Shown piece by piece: positions 28,837 to 37,695 of a DNA stretch of 64,000 nt. Each line of letters begins with the position of its first letter. The first letter of the stretch is position 1. The notes below the pieces were generated by a model. That model made no database searches and had not been told where the DNA came from. It saw only the letters and a list, made by a program, of their open reading frames with translations. The position numbers were made by a program, and so were the translations under genes. This DNA comes from Reddybacter sp041277045 (GTDB taxonomy: Bacteria > Pseudomonadota > Gammaproteobacteria > Pseudomonadales > Porticoccaceae), in NCBI GenBank assembly GCA_041277045.1, contig JBGFSY010000001.1, forward strand, positions 186,001 through 250,000. Reading direction: 5' to 3'.

Positions 28837-29640
28837 TTAAAGATTATAATTATAGAAACTTAAAAATTCACCTAAGGAATCATTTAGTTTTACAATAGTA
28901 TCAGGGGTTAATTTTTCCAAATAATTGCCAGGATGAACCTGGCGAATGTGTTTATCTTCTTTTTCATTCTCAGGAATAATGTCAAACTGTTTTGCAACCG
29001 AGGTAATAATTTTAGGGCGCACTTCAACCCCCAACTTAACCACCACCGCATTCAACCACTTTTCTTTTTCATAAATAACATCTTCATAGCGAAACGTGGT
29101 CAAGTCGCTGTTATCCAGCATAAGTCTGTAGCGTTTAAAATGATTGTTATAGTTATTAGCATGACTGATAGCATAATCATTTATATCTAGTAACACTGCT
29201 CGCTCTCTATTTTTCTGCATTCCACTATTCCCTTCTGGAATAACATGGCTTTTGATAATGGAATAATACATCGACACCAGCATATCCCGAGGATCTCTGG
29301 TCAATAAGATAGTATTGGCACCTGAGAGCTCAAGGTTAAATGCAGGGAAATGCCTAAAGCCTGTATAGATGACTCCCTCTTGTTTGATACACGCAAGGGC
29401 ATCTTCAGCAATATCGTTGGTGCTAATGCCCTGGCCAAAGGCGGCATTAAATAGTGAGAAGGTAGGAATGTTAATTATTTTACAATAGGTTGAAACCATA
29501 TTATCAAGCAGCGTACTACCACTTTTAGCAAAAGCAAAAATATAAGACCTTTTCAAGTTTGTTTTTGGCGCTGGCGGGCTAACCTGGTAAGGCTGGCCCG
29601 TTGCAGATATTAATTCGAAATCATTCATAACAATTTTCAC
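28837..29640 (-). CDS. PAPS-dependent sulfotransferase-like protein
   Basis: 267 residues of the sulfotransferase fold. SYIFAFAKSGSTLLDNMVST (KSGST at 39-43) is the 5'-phosphosulfate loop, and TILLTRDPRDMLVSMYYS near 110 is the 3'-phosphate-binding motif. It should move sulfate from PAPS to a hydroxyl, here most likely on the glycan or its precursor, given the surrounding glycosyltransferases. CysC at 22.1 kb could provide PAPS. Lipid or small-molecule acceptors cannot be excluded. Confidence 0.85.
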   Translation of the reverse strand: MKIVMNDFELISATGQPYQVSPPAPKTNLKRSYIFAFAKSGSTLLDNMVSTYCKIINIPTFSLFNAAFGQGISTNDIAEDALACIKQEGVIYTGFRHFPAFNLELSGANTILLTRDPRDMLVSMYYSIIKSHVIPEGNSGMQKNRERAVLLDINDYAISHANNYNNHFKRYRLMLDNSDLTTFRYEDVIYEKEKWLNAVVVKLGVEVRPKIITSVAKQFDIIPENEKEDKHIRQVHPGNYLEKLTPDTIVKLNDSLGEFLSFYNYNL

Positions 29641-29656
29641 ACAGGGGGATGTAGAG

Positions 29657-31771
29657 CTAGGCTTTAGCTATTCGTCGAAAGGTTCTAGCAGCTGCAGAAG
29701 AAACTTTAATCAGTCGCGGCTGGTTGCGGATCATGTGTTTTATATATTCTTTCAAAGAGGATCGCCGGCTAAATTGTGCAGGCTGGATATTTTTTTCTGA
29801 TCTGTTGGTTATGCCCTCGATTTGCTCTGATTCCCATAAGATGAATTTCTCTTCAAGTTTATGAACATAAGCACCTTTATTAACGTGCCTTAGAAGTGAA
29901 TAAAGGGCATTCCTGTCGCGCTGCTTATAGATATCCGAATCTATTCCAAATACACGATACTCGTCAAACTCTAAGAAAATATTCGACATATCAACTTCGC
30001 TTTGGCAGCGAGCAGTGTAATGACTGCTAATGTTGCTGATATTGCCTATTTTCCCCCTCAACTCATCTATTTTAAGCAGCAGCAATACAAATAATGCCGC
30101 CAGGTTAAACTGGCGAATCAGCAAGGCACTCTCTTCTGTAGTCTCAAAAAGAGCGCTAGAGACCAATATATTACCAAGCGGAAAGTGCTGCCACTCATAA
30201 TCAACCAGTTTAGCGGATGATAAAGTATTCATACGTCCATCTAATCCTTTGATGAACGGCTCCATCGTGTCAGCGCTATGCTCAAGCTGCTCATGCCAAA
30301 CAAATAATGGGCTAAAAGCCACCGACTTATTGTTATTCACACACTCACTAAGTAGTCGAAAAATATGCTCTGCCTGCCAGATAAAACCTGGGCTATAAAG
30401 TAAACAGTAGTGACCTTTATCAAGTTGATTGTTGGTTATCCAACAACCCAGATTTTGATGCTGATTGCTGCCGAAAAAAGATATTTGAATACCAGATTCT
30501 AACGCTTTAAAAATAGTTTCGAGCTGGTTGCAAACAGCAACAGTTCCACAGACACACAATTCAATATTCCTGTGGGTTTGATGTTTAATATGATCAAGGC
30601 ATTGTAGAAAGGCTGCCTCATCGAATACCAAAGCATAGTAAATTATCACGACCTTGTTAACACCAAGTTCTACCAAGCAATCTTGTTTAGCTTGTCTGTC
30701 GCGAACAGCCTGCTGACAAAGAAGTGAAAGCTCTTTTTCTAATGCAAATTTTTCAACAAATATAGACTGCGCCGATCTCGCCTTTTCTTTGGCTTGTCGC
30801 CAGTTTTCTTTTATCCAGGTCAGCTGCTTTAAAATATTTTGCGCTGTTTGTTTAGGGGTGTCACCGTAATCAAAATAGAGCACTGTGTCAGCGAAATGAG
30901 ACTCAATGAAAGCATTTCTGTCAGAGATAATTATGGCGCCTGCTTTGCATGCCTGGAATATCCGACTCGACACAAGTGCTGACTCACGATGCTGGCCTGA
31001 AGACAAGACTAACGTTACACCACATTCATGCGCTTTTTGAGTAATGCTGATGCCACCATCAAAAGGTAATTCACCTTTATAGCTCTTAATACCTTGCCAT
31101 AAAGGAATGCCGTACTGCTCTTTTAGTCCGTAAAATTCAAATTGCCCGGATTGGTCCAGCGTTTCAAACAAGCCATCATGGCGTAGTTGCTTATCTTTAT
31201 GCTTTGATAACTTTTCCCAATTAATCCCAATATAGAAAACCTTTAATTTGGAGGGGTCGAGTGACTCTGATAAAGCCATTGCACCTTCACTTTTAATGCT
31301 GGTGTGAAGAGACAGCTGTGAATTAGCCAACCAAGGCCGCTTAATATTAAAGCGAGCTGCTAGCGCATAATCATCAACTATCGTAGATCCAGCACTCAAA
31401 ACCCTGTCATGGCTTCTTAAGCAATCGACCAAATAACTAAGCTGTTTTATTGGCAAAGGTTTTTTTGTGATGGGATCATCAACAAGATAGGCGAGGGGAT
31501 TCCAATTAACCACATAAGATAAGCCAGTCAGAAAGGCAGGGTTTAAATAATGGAAATTCAAGACTAAATCAAAGCGGCTTATGACTTTAGAGCCAGCAGT
31601 CAACATTTGGCCTTGCTGATTCAGCGGATGACCAAGTGGATCAACAATCTGCGTACGATGGCCGAGGCCTTCTAGTATGGACTGGATCCTAATAATGATA
31701 TCCAGTTCTGAATTTTTCGCACCTGGCCAATTGTGAACCAGGCCAATGACAAGAGCATTTGTGTTAACCAT
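29657..31771 (-). CDS. Large two-part glycosyltransferase (GT-B plus degenerate GT-A-like region)
   Basis: About 704 residues from the ATG at 31771 (an ATG at 31786 overlaps the previous stop; neither has a good ribosome site). Residues 1-360 look like a CgeB/GT1-type GT-B enzyme: NALVIGLVHNWPG at the start, FYIGINWEKLSKHKDKQLR near 180 and SSRIFQACKAGAIIISDRNA near 270. Residues about 370-560 resemble a family 2 domain without an obvious DXD. The last 100 are basic with no clear domain. It probably adds one or two residues to the glycan, and the second domain may only bind. Confidence 0.72.
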   Translation of the reverse strand: MVNTNALVIGLVHNWPGAKNSELDIIIRIQSILEGLGHRTQIVDPLGHPLNQQGQMLTAGSKVISRFDLVLNFHYLNPAFLTGLSYVVNWNPLAYLVDDPITKKPLPIKQLSYLVDCLRSHDRVLSAGSTIVDDYALAARFNIKRPWLANSQLSLHTSIKSEGAMALSESLDPSKLKVFYIGINWEKLSKHKDKQLRHDGLFETLDQSGQFEFYGLKEQYGIPLWQGIKSYKGELPFDGGISITQKAHECGVTLVLSSGQHRESALVSSRIFQACKAGAIIISDRNAFIESHFADTVLYFDYGDTPKQTAQNILKQLTWIKENWRQAKEKARSAQSIFVEKFALEKELSLLCQQAVRDRQAKQDCLVELGVNKVVIIYYALVFDEAAFLQCLDHIKHQTHRNIELCVCGTVAVCNQLETIFKALESGIQISFFGSNQHQNLGCWITNNQLDKGHYCLLYSPGFIWQAEHIFRLLSECVNNNKSVAFSPLFVWHEQLEHSADTMEPFIKGLDGRMNTLSSAKLVDYEWQHFPLGNILVSSALFETTEESALLIRQFNLAALFVLLLLKIDELRGKIGNISNISSHYTARCQSEVDMSNIFLEFDEYRVFGIDSDIYKQRDRNALYSLLRHVNKGAYVHKLEEKFILWESEQIEGITNRSEKNIQPAQFSRRSSLKEYIKHMIRNQPRLIKVSSAAARTFRRIAKA

Positions 31772-31779
31772 CCGTTCAA

Positions 31780-32544
31780 TCAGCATAAAAGGAAGCGCTG
31801 GTATAAACTCGGGGCACCGCAAAGCGCGAGCTCTGACAATGCTACGCCAAGCTGCCTGGTATCGATGCTACCGCTGAGCGTATTAGGGCTGTAATTCTCT
31901 GGCAAACCTATCGTTAACAGAGTCTCGCCAAACTCTTGAGTTATCTTAGGTAAAAAAAATGTTACATAATTAACATCATCAACATAACTCAAGCGATATT
32001 TAATGTTAATACCATCAATAAAGATCGAGAGCCCTTCTAGCGTCTCCGGCTTAATGGTGGCAACGATACCAATCCTAACAATTTGATGCTTCTGTCTATT
32101 AATTGGCAGCAAGATATCCGTACTGGGCTTAGGCCCAGTCCACCTGCAGAGAATTCCATTGGAGTTCTCAAGATGGTATAAATTATCATTCAAAGGGAAC
32201 TGATCAGCAGACCACTTTAGTGTGTCAACAAAAGTACGGGGATCTTCTTTGTTATCGATTACGACACTTACATTAGCAGCAACAACTTCCACAGACACAG
32301 GGGTTTGAGTTGTTGTTTTCCCATCAAAAATGGCCTGTTCTAACAACTTAATTCTTGCTGACATCTTACCTAAGGTATAGGCAATTTCACCACCAAGCAG
32401 GTCGATCTTGTCTTCAATACGTGGCACTTCGCTGATTTGTAAAATCAAGCGTGCTTTTATCTCTTCTTCTTCCATTGCGATCAATGATTCCAAATACTGA
32501 ATATCAGCAATGATTTCCTGCGGCTCTGTATTTTCCATTGACAT
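31780..32544 (-). CDS. Protein of unknown function in the glycan cluster (coiled coil plus beta-rich domain)
   Basis: 254 residues, not recognised. The first 80 are helical and charged (EEEEIKARLILQISEVPRIE, then a leucine-spaced GKMSARIKLLEQAIF), a likely coiled coil. Residues about 110-245 are beta-rich, with SIFIDGINIKYRL, YVTFFLPKITQEFGETLLTI and RQLGVALSELALCG. The last motif recurs in carbohydrate-binding beta sandwiches attached to glycosyltransferases, which hints at glycan binding. It precedes and overlaps or nearly touches the two-part glycosyltransferase, so the two may act together. Confidence 0.6.
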   Translation of the reverse strand: MSMENTEPQEIIADIQYLESLIAMEEEEIKARLILQISEVPRIEDKIDLLGGEIAYTLGKMSARIKLLEQAIFDGKTTTQTPVSVEVVAANVSVVIDNKEDPRTFVDTLKWSADQFPLNDNLYHLENSNGILCRWTGPKPSTDILLPINRQKHQIVRIGIVATIKPETLEGLSIFIDGINIKYRLSYVDDVNYVTFFLPKITQEFGETLLTIGLPENYSPNTLSGSIDTRQLGVALSELALCGAPSLYQRFLLC

Positions 32545-32795
32545 ATAATTTAAGTTTCCATGAATATTTACGTGCCAACATTGGAATGTAATGATATCGG
32601 ATAATTAGTGCAAGTATAACAACAAGTTATGTCGGCCGAATTTGTGAAGCTAGCAATCAATATCATCAATTAGTCCAAAGTAAATACCTATTCTAGAGGC
32701 ACGACCACCGGGCAAAAGCTCGACATCCCATTAGCAAGAAGCTCCTTATGACTGTATTGCTAGCGGCCCTATCTTCGCCAAGAACAAAAAAGACA

Positions 32796-33755
32796 TCAGA
32801 CCCTATATTTACCCTGGTTAGCTAAAAACCACCGATAAGCATCTGTTAAACCTGCTTCTAAATTATAACGATAGCGCCACCCCAGCGCAGTCAAGCGATC
32901 AACATTCATCAATTTACGCGGGGCACCGTCTGGCTTGCTGGCATCAAAGGCTATGCTGCCATCAAAACCGGTCACCTTCGCCACAGTTTCAACCAGTTCA
33001 CGAATAGTACAGTCTTGCCCTGTACCGACATTAATATGGCTCAACATCGGCTCAGTATTTTTATCATAAAGTACTTTATCTAAGCCCATAACATGGATGG
33101 ATGCTGCCGCCATATCATCAACATGCAAAAATTCACGCATCGGTTTACCACTACCCCAGGCAACCACTTCTGTGTCGCCACTCAATTTTGCCTCATGAAA
33201 GCGGCGCAATAACGCCGGAATCACATGGGAGTTTTCAGGGTGAAAGTTATCATGCGGCCCATACAGATTAGTTGGCATGACAGAGCGGTAATCACGACTG
33301 TATTGCCGATTATAGGATTCGCATAACTTAATCCCAGCAATTTTAGCAATGGCATAAGGTTCATTGGTGGGTTCTAAAGGGCCGGTCAGCAGAGCTGCTT
33401 CACACATTGGTTGCTCAGCCATTCTAGGATAGATACAAGAGGAGCCTAAAAACAACAAATTATTAACGCCAGCAAGGTGGGCCGAATGAATAATATTGCA
33501 TTCCATCATCAGGTTTTGGTAAATAAACTCAGCAGGAAGGGTGTTGTTGGCCACAATCCCACCAACCTTGGCCGCCGACAAATAGACCTGGTCAATGTTT
33601 TCAGTGGTAAAAAACTCACGTACAGCTTGCTGGCAGGTTAAATCTAGCTCAGAACGTGTTTTAAGTACTAATTCAGCGTTAGCCTGTTTTTCTAACTGCC
33701 TGACAATGGCCGAGCCCACCATGCCACGGTGACCGGCCACAAAGATTCTTTTCAT
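32796..33755 (-). CDS. fcl: GDP-L-fucose synthase
   Basis: 319 residues, an extended short-chain dehydrogenase. IFVAGHRGMVGSAIVRQLE is the NADP-binding loop, LFLGSSCIYP near 104 and PYAIAKIAG near 135 hold the catalytic Ser and Tyr-x3-Lys, and NLYGPHDNFHPENSHVIPAL is diagnostic of GDP-fucose synthases. It epimerises and reduces GDP-4-keto-6-deoxymannose to GDP-L-fucose. It follows gmd with a 5-base gap. Confidence 0.95.
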   Translation of the reverse strand: MKRIFVAGHRGMVGSAIVRQLEKQANAELVLKTRSELDLTCQQAVREFFTTENIDQVYLSAAKVGGIVANNTLPAEFIYQNLMMECNIIHSAHLAGVNNLLFLGSSCIYPRMAEQPMCEAALLTGPLEPTNEPYAIAKIAGIKLCESYNRQYSRDYRSVMPTNLYGPHDNFHPENSHVIPALLRRFHEAKLSGDTEVVAWGSGKPMREFLHVDDMAAASIHVMGLDKVLYDKNTEPMLSHINVGTGQDCTIRELVETVAKVTGFDGSIAFDASKPDGAPRKLMNVDRLTALGWRYRYNLEAGLTDAYRWFLANQGKYRV

Positions 33756-33760
33756 GAAGT

Positions 33761-34900
33761 CTAATATTCCTTCGTAACCGAAACATCATAACCATGTTCT
33801 TTTAACAGAGCATGCTGTTTAGCCTTATTTAAGTCATGCTCAACCATTTCAGCACACATTTCTTCAACTGTGATTTCCGGTGTCCAACCTAACTTGGCCT
33901 TAGCTTTAGAAGGGTCACCGAGCAAAGTTTCAACTTCTGCAGGGCGGAAGTAGCGCGGATCTACTTTAACAATCACATCGCCTGCTTTAACGCCTGGGGT
34001 ATTATCGCCAGTCACTGCAACCACCGCTCCCACCTCATCAAGCCCTTCACCTGAAAAAGCCAACTCAATGCCCACATGGGCAGCAGACATTTTCACAAAC
34101 TCACGCACAGAGATTTGCTTACCTGTGGCAATCACAAAATCATCAGCCTTATCTTGCTGTAACATCATCCATTGCATGCGCACATAATCTTTAGCATGTC
34201 CCCAGTCACGCAGTGCATCCATATTCCCGAGAAACAAACAAGACTCTACTCCTTGTGAAATATTGGCTATGGCGCGGGTAATTTTTCGCGTTACAAAGGT
34301 CTCGCCGCGGCGTGGAGATTCATGATTAAACAAAATACCGTTACACGCATACATCCCGTAAGATTCACGATAATTTACCGTAATCCAATAAGCGTATATT
34401 TTAGCAACTGCATAAGGTGAACGAGGGTGAAACGGCGTTGTTTCTGTTTGAGGAATTTCTTGCACTTCACCGTAAAGCTCAGATGTAGACGCCTGATAAA
34501 AGCGGGTTTTCTTTTCAAGCCCAAGAAACCGAATAGCCTCGAGTAAACGCAAAGCCCCCAATGCGTCCGCATCGGCCGTATATTCTGGCGCTTCAAAAGA
34601 AACAGCTACATGTGATTGCGCACCCAAGTTATACACTTCGTCAGGCTGCACATCTTGTAGAATACGCGTGAGGTTAGACGAGTCAGTCAAGTCACCATAA
34701 TGCAGAAAGAAGCGGGGATTATCTTCATGAAGGTCTTGATAAATATGATCTACACGCTGAGTATTAAATAAAGATGCGCGGCGCTTTATTCCGTGTACCT
34801 CATAGCCTTTTTCTAATAAGAATTCTGCTAAATAGGAACCGTCTTGCCCGGTAATGCCAGTGATTAATGCTGTTTTTCTCATAAGAGTCCGTGTGGTCAT
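33761..34900 (-). CDS. gmd: GDP-mannose 4,6-dehydratase
   Basis: 379 residues. ALITGITGQDGSYLAEFLLE is the nucleotide loop, YQASTSELYGEV near 140 holds the catalytic Thr/Ser-Glu, YAVAKIYAYW near 165 is Tyr-x3-Lys, and NHESPRRGETFVTRKITRA near 195 is typical of Gmd. It turns GDP-mannose into GDP-4-keto-6-deoxy-D-mannose, used by Fcl downstream. With manC and manB the window encodes a full route from fructose-6-phosphate to GDP-L-fucose except for glycan transfer. Confidence 0.96.
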   Translation of the reverse strand: MTTRTLMRKTALITGITGQDGSYLAEFLLEKGYEVHGIKRRASLFNTQRVDHIYQDLHEDNPRFFLHYGDLTDSSNLTRILQDVQPDEVYNLGAQSHVAVSFEAPEYTADADALGALRLLEAIRFLGLEKKTRFYQASTSELYGEVQEIPQTETTPFHPRSPYAVAKIYAYWITVNYRESYGMYACNGILFNHESPRRGETFVTRKITRAIANISQGVESCLFLGNMDALRDWGHAKDYVRMQWMMLQQDKADDFVIATGKQISVREFVKMSAAHVGIELAFSGEGLDEVGAVVAVTGDNTPGVKAGDVIVKVDPRYFRPAEVETLLGDPSKAKAKLGWTPEITVEEMCAEMVEHDLNKAKQHALLKEHGYDVSVTKEY

Positions 34901-34946
34901 TGTATAAGTAGCGACTGAAAAAGCCTACCCCAGCTTTAAAAACATC

Positions 34947-35018
34947 CACCTTCTTAGAAGGTGTTTTTGATTTTGCCCCCTTGAAGGGGGCTACTGGCAG
35001 CCCTCTTAGAAGGCTGCC
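34947..35018. repeat. Run of three palindromes between gmd and the IS200-like remnant
   Basis: Three hairpins lie in 72 bases. The first is CACCTT-CTTAG-AAGGTG (34947-34963), followed by five T. The second is GCCCCCTTGAAGGGGGC (34975-34991). The third is GGCAGCC...GGCTGCC (34996-35018). The first and third share the string CTTAGAAGG. They may be the hairpin end of an IS200/IS605-type element, whose ends are hairpins rather than inverted repeats, or a terminator stack ahead of gmd. Confidence 0.6.
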
Positions 35019-35062
35019 AATGTTATCCCAATACTGTGAAATTATTTAAACTGAAACCCTTC

Positions 35063-35456
35063 CTAACGCGCTTCTTCCTTCTCTTGAAACTTCACATACT
35101 TGCGTATGATTTCTTCATTGATTCCCACTGTATCGACACAATAGCCTCTCCCCCAAAAATGATTACCCCAGTAAGGCTTTTGCTTCAAATGTGGAAACTG
35201 ACGAAACACCTGAATCGCCGTTTTACCTTTCACCATACCCAACAGTTTTGATACAGACTCTTTGGGGGCATCGAAACAATCAAATGAACATGATTGCACT
35301 GAATATTGAGTTCAATCACTTCACACCCCATGCGGCCACAGTATACGTGTATCTGCAACATAATCTGTTGACTTTTTGCCCAATCAGTCAGTGTTTGGCT
35401 TGTAATGGCATAGTTAATTTTTGAGAAATTTACACAATCACCCCTAAAGTTAATAT
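35063..35456 (-). pseudogene. IS200-like transposase (TnpA) remnant, frameshifted
   Basis: Two minus-strand frames together read as an IS200/IS605 Y1 transposase. The upstream frame (about 35270-35456) ends with ELNIQCNHVHLIVSMPPK, in which HVH is the HUH metal motif. The downstream frame (35299-35063) continues KESVSKLLGMVKGKTAIQ, then KQKPYWGNHFWGRGYCVDTV and EEIIRKYVKFQEKEE, with the catalytic Tyr. The frames differ by one base near a run of five C around 35263-35270. The N-terminal start is missing: the frame runs into the preceding gene's stop at 35457. It is an inactive mobile-element relic inside the glycan cluster. Confidence 0.85.
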
Positions 35457-36398
35457 TTATTTTTCAAAGATTTCTTTATAAATATCAGAGACGCCATGAA
35501 CAAACTTGTCTAAAGAGAGACTTTCTTTTAGATGGGTGTTACGTTGCAGGTATTCATGGCCTTTAACAACATCATCGATGGATATTCTTGAAACTTCAGT
35601 TACATCATCATAAAGAAGGGGATAATCTTCACCCACATACTCAATAATAGCAGGATGCCGCGGAGCAACGAACGGAACTCCATACGAGATACATTCACAA
35701 ACAGCGTTATTCGCTGACGTTTCGTGCAAGCCAATAAAAATCAAGGAAGATGAAAACAACTCATCATAAGCTTGGTCTTCAAGAAAACTTACGCAATCCA
35801 ACTGTCTAACTTTTGCAAGAATATTAACACTATATCTAGAATAGACATCTCGCAAATAACCCTCTGCATATTTGTTTAGAAGCACTTTTTTGTCAAAATT
35901 GCTTTTTAATTGGATAAAGCTTTCGAAATCCCTGAGCCACGCACCTACTAACAACACCGTTGGCTTTGAATAAAACTCATCAACTTTAAATAATACCTCA
36001 CTGCTCCCTACAGGGTGCTTTAGGCTAAATACTTTTAGCTCGGGATAAATAGATTTAAGCTGCACTTTCATATGCTCAGAAAGGGCTATAACACCCCTAC
36101 ATCTCTTTAATGCTTGCCTCCATTCTTCAGAAAAATAGAGCTTTGCTAGATCATTCTGCGAATATTGAGCCCAATTGGGAGTTAACAAGGGGACATGCAT
36201 AACCCCGAACCAATCTGTTTCAGCCAACCTCTTTACAGTTTCATGATAGTCTGGTTGCGTAAATATCTTTTCTATCCACCAAATAAAAGCAACGCTCGCA
36301 TCATATTTCGATTTATCTGCCAACTCTTTCAAAATTGTATTATTTGAAAACCTATGATTACCATAGCTATCTTCCAATCCTACTAAATCAAACTTCAT
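35457..36398 (-). CDS. Probable GT-B glycosyltransferase
   Basis: About 313 residues from the ATG at 36398, which overlaps the previous gene's end and has GAGGG 7 bases upstream. GVIALSEHMKVQLKSIYPEL near 105, PTVLLVGAWLRDFESFIQL near 148 and SLIFIGLHETSANNAVCECI with YGVPFVAPRHPA near 230-255 follow the C-terminal GT-B layout (sugar-nucleotide site). The expected N-terminal half is short, so acceptor binding may be reduced. It is strongly AT-rich compared with the core. Its sugar is unknown. Confidence 0.7.
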   Translation of the reverse strand: MKFDLVGLEDSYGNHRFSNNTILKELADKSKYDASVAFIWWIEKIFTQPDYHETVKRLAETDWFGVMHVPLLTPNWAQYSQNDLAKLYFSEEWRQALKRCRGVIALSEHMKVQLKSIYPELKVFSLKHPVGSSEVLFKVDEFYSKPTVLLVGAWLRDFESFIQLKSNFDKKVLLNKYAEGYLRDVYSRYSVNILAKVRQLDCVSFLEDQAYDELFSSSLIFIGLHETSANNAVCECISYGVPFVAPRHPAIIEYVGEDYPLLYDDVTEVSRISIDDVVKGHEYLQRNTHLKESLSLDKFVHGVSDIYKEIFEK

Positions 36399-37695
36399 AG
36401 TCAAACCCTCGATAACCCCTAGACTTCAACATACATGCAGATATGGTAGCCGCCAAAGATTGTTTATGGGTAACTTTATCAAAGAATTTTCTTTTAATTA
36501 AAAACTCGAGGTTCTTGCTGATATCATTTGCATTATTATTTGAAATAACTTTCCGTTCACCCAACCCACTGCCAGGTACTTCTAATGAACTTAAATACTG
36601 TTTAAACTCATTAATAAATATGTACTTTTTTTCTTTAATTTCATTACGTTTATTTTCAAAATTGGCACCGTAGAATTCACTAGAGGCTATTGATAGGGAT
36701 TCAATGGACGAAAATATAGCTTCCAATTGATCTAAGCTGGTCACGACTATCCCCACCCTTGACTCGATACACTCTCTTACACTAGGAATTTCTGGCGAAC
36801 CGAAGCATATGACCTTACCCCGGCCTTCCACATAATCAATAAACTTATTTGAGTAACTGTACTTTAAAAACTCTACAGAGCTATCATCTATATTGTAAGG
36901 AAGAAGAAGGTAATCTGCTTGCTGAATATTTTTAGAATATTCCTCATCACTCATGTGAGAATCCTTAACATTAATGTTATCTTTTTTTTCATTTAGATCT
37001 TTAAGCTCACCCCACACACCGCTATTTGACCAAATCGAAAGCTCAGCCCAATCAAGCTTACTAACTAACCTTGCAAATGATATTAACGCCGCTGCGTTCA
37101 TCTTTAGATCAATACTGCCAAAATATGATACATTAATACGCCTAGCACAGCCCTTCTTAGATTTATTAAATGAACTATCCTTTATAAAGTTACCTAGCAC
37201 ATAAGCTCTTCTTTTATATGTATTTTCAACCCATTGAACACTAGAGTCGTGTATAGTATAAACCCTGTCTGCCCGCGCCATTAAAAAATTATACATTGCC
37301 ATTATATATCGGGAAGTTGATTCTCTCATTTCTCCTAAGTGCGGAGTATCCATGAAATGGACGACAAGAGGTACATTTCCAAATACACAAGCTAGTTTAC
37401 ATGCAAACTCCAATGTTGACTTATGTGGTGATAACCTAACGTAAAAGCAAGCAACTGGCTTATTTCTAATTAGGTTAATGGCTGCATCTTGGTATATTGG
37501 CCAATCCACCAACTCTTCTATACTTGCATTATCTTTTTTCCTGAAAAATCGACATTTTTCTTGATCCAATACTTGAATAGGGTAAACATCCAAATTATCG
37601 ACTTCAGAAAATATTTTCTTAGTTAGCTGACCAACGGCACTAAAATCACCGTACCTTCTCCAATCAACTGTGACTATACTTCTTTTTTCAGCCAT
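36388..37695 (-). CDS. Probable family 4-like glycosyltransferase
   Basis: 435 residues with a GT-B pattern. N-terminal domain strands include VACFYVRLSPHKSTLEFACK near 80 and PLVVHFMDTPHLGEMR near 108. The linker has ADRVYTIHDSSVQWVENTY. The C-terminal domain has NVSYFGSIDLKMNAAALISF near 192 and QADYLLLPYN near 260. It overlaps the DUF115 gene upstream by 22 bases and the next glycosyltransferase downstream by 11, so the genes are translationally coupled. AT-rich. Donor sugar unknown; a ketosidic sugar made by the adjacent cassette is one possibility. Confidence 0.72.
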   Translation of the reverse strand: MAEKRSIVTVDWRRYGDFSAVGQLTKKIFSEVDNLDVYPIQVLDQEKCRFFRKKDNASIEELVDWPIYQDAAINLIRNKPVACFYVRLSPHKSTLEFACKLACVFGNVPLVVHFMDTPHLGEMRESTSRYIMAMYNFLMARADRVYTIHDSSVQWVENTYKRRAYVLGNFIKDSSFNKSKKGCARRINVSYFGSIDLKMNAAALISFARLVSKLDWAELSIWSNSGVWGELKDLNEKKDNINVKDSHMSDEEYSKNIQQADYLLLPYNIDDSSVEFLKYSYSNKFIDYVEGRGKVICFGSPEIPSVRECIESRVGIVVTSLDQLEAIFSSIESLSIASSEFYGANFENKRNEIKEKKYIFINEFKQYLSSLEVPGSGLGERKVISNNNANDISKNLEFLIKRKFFDKVTHKQSLAATISACMLKSRGYRGFDYEV

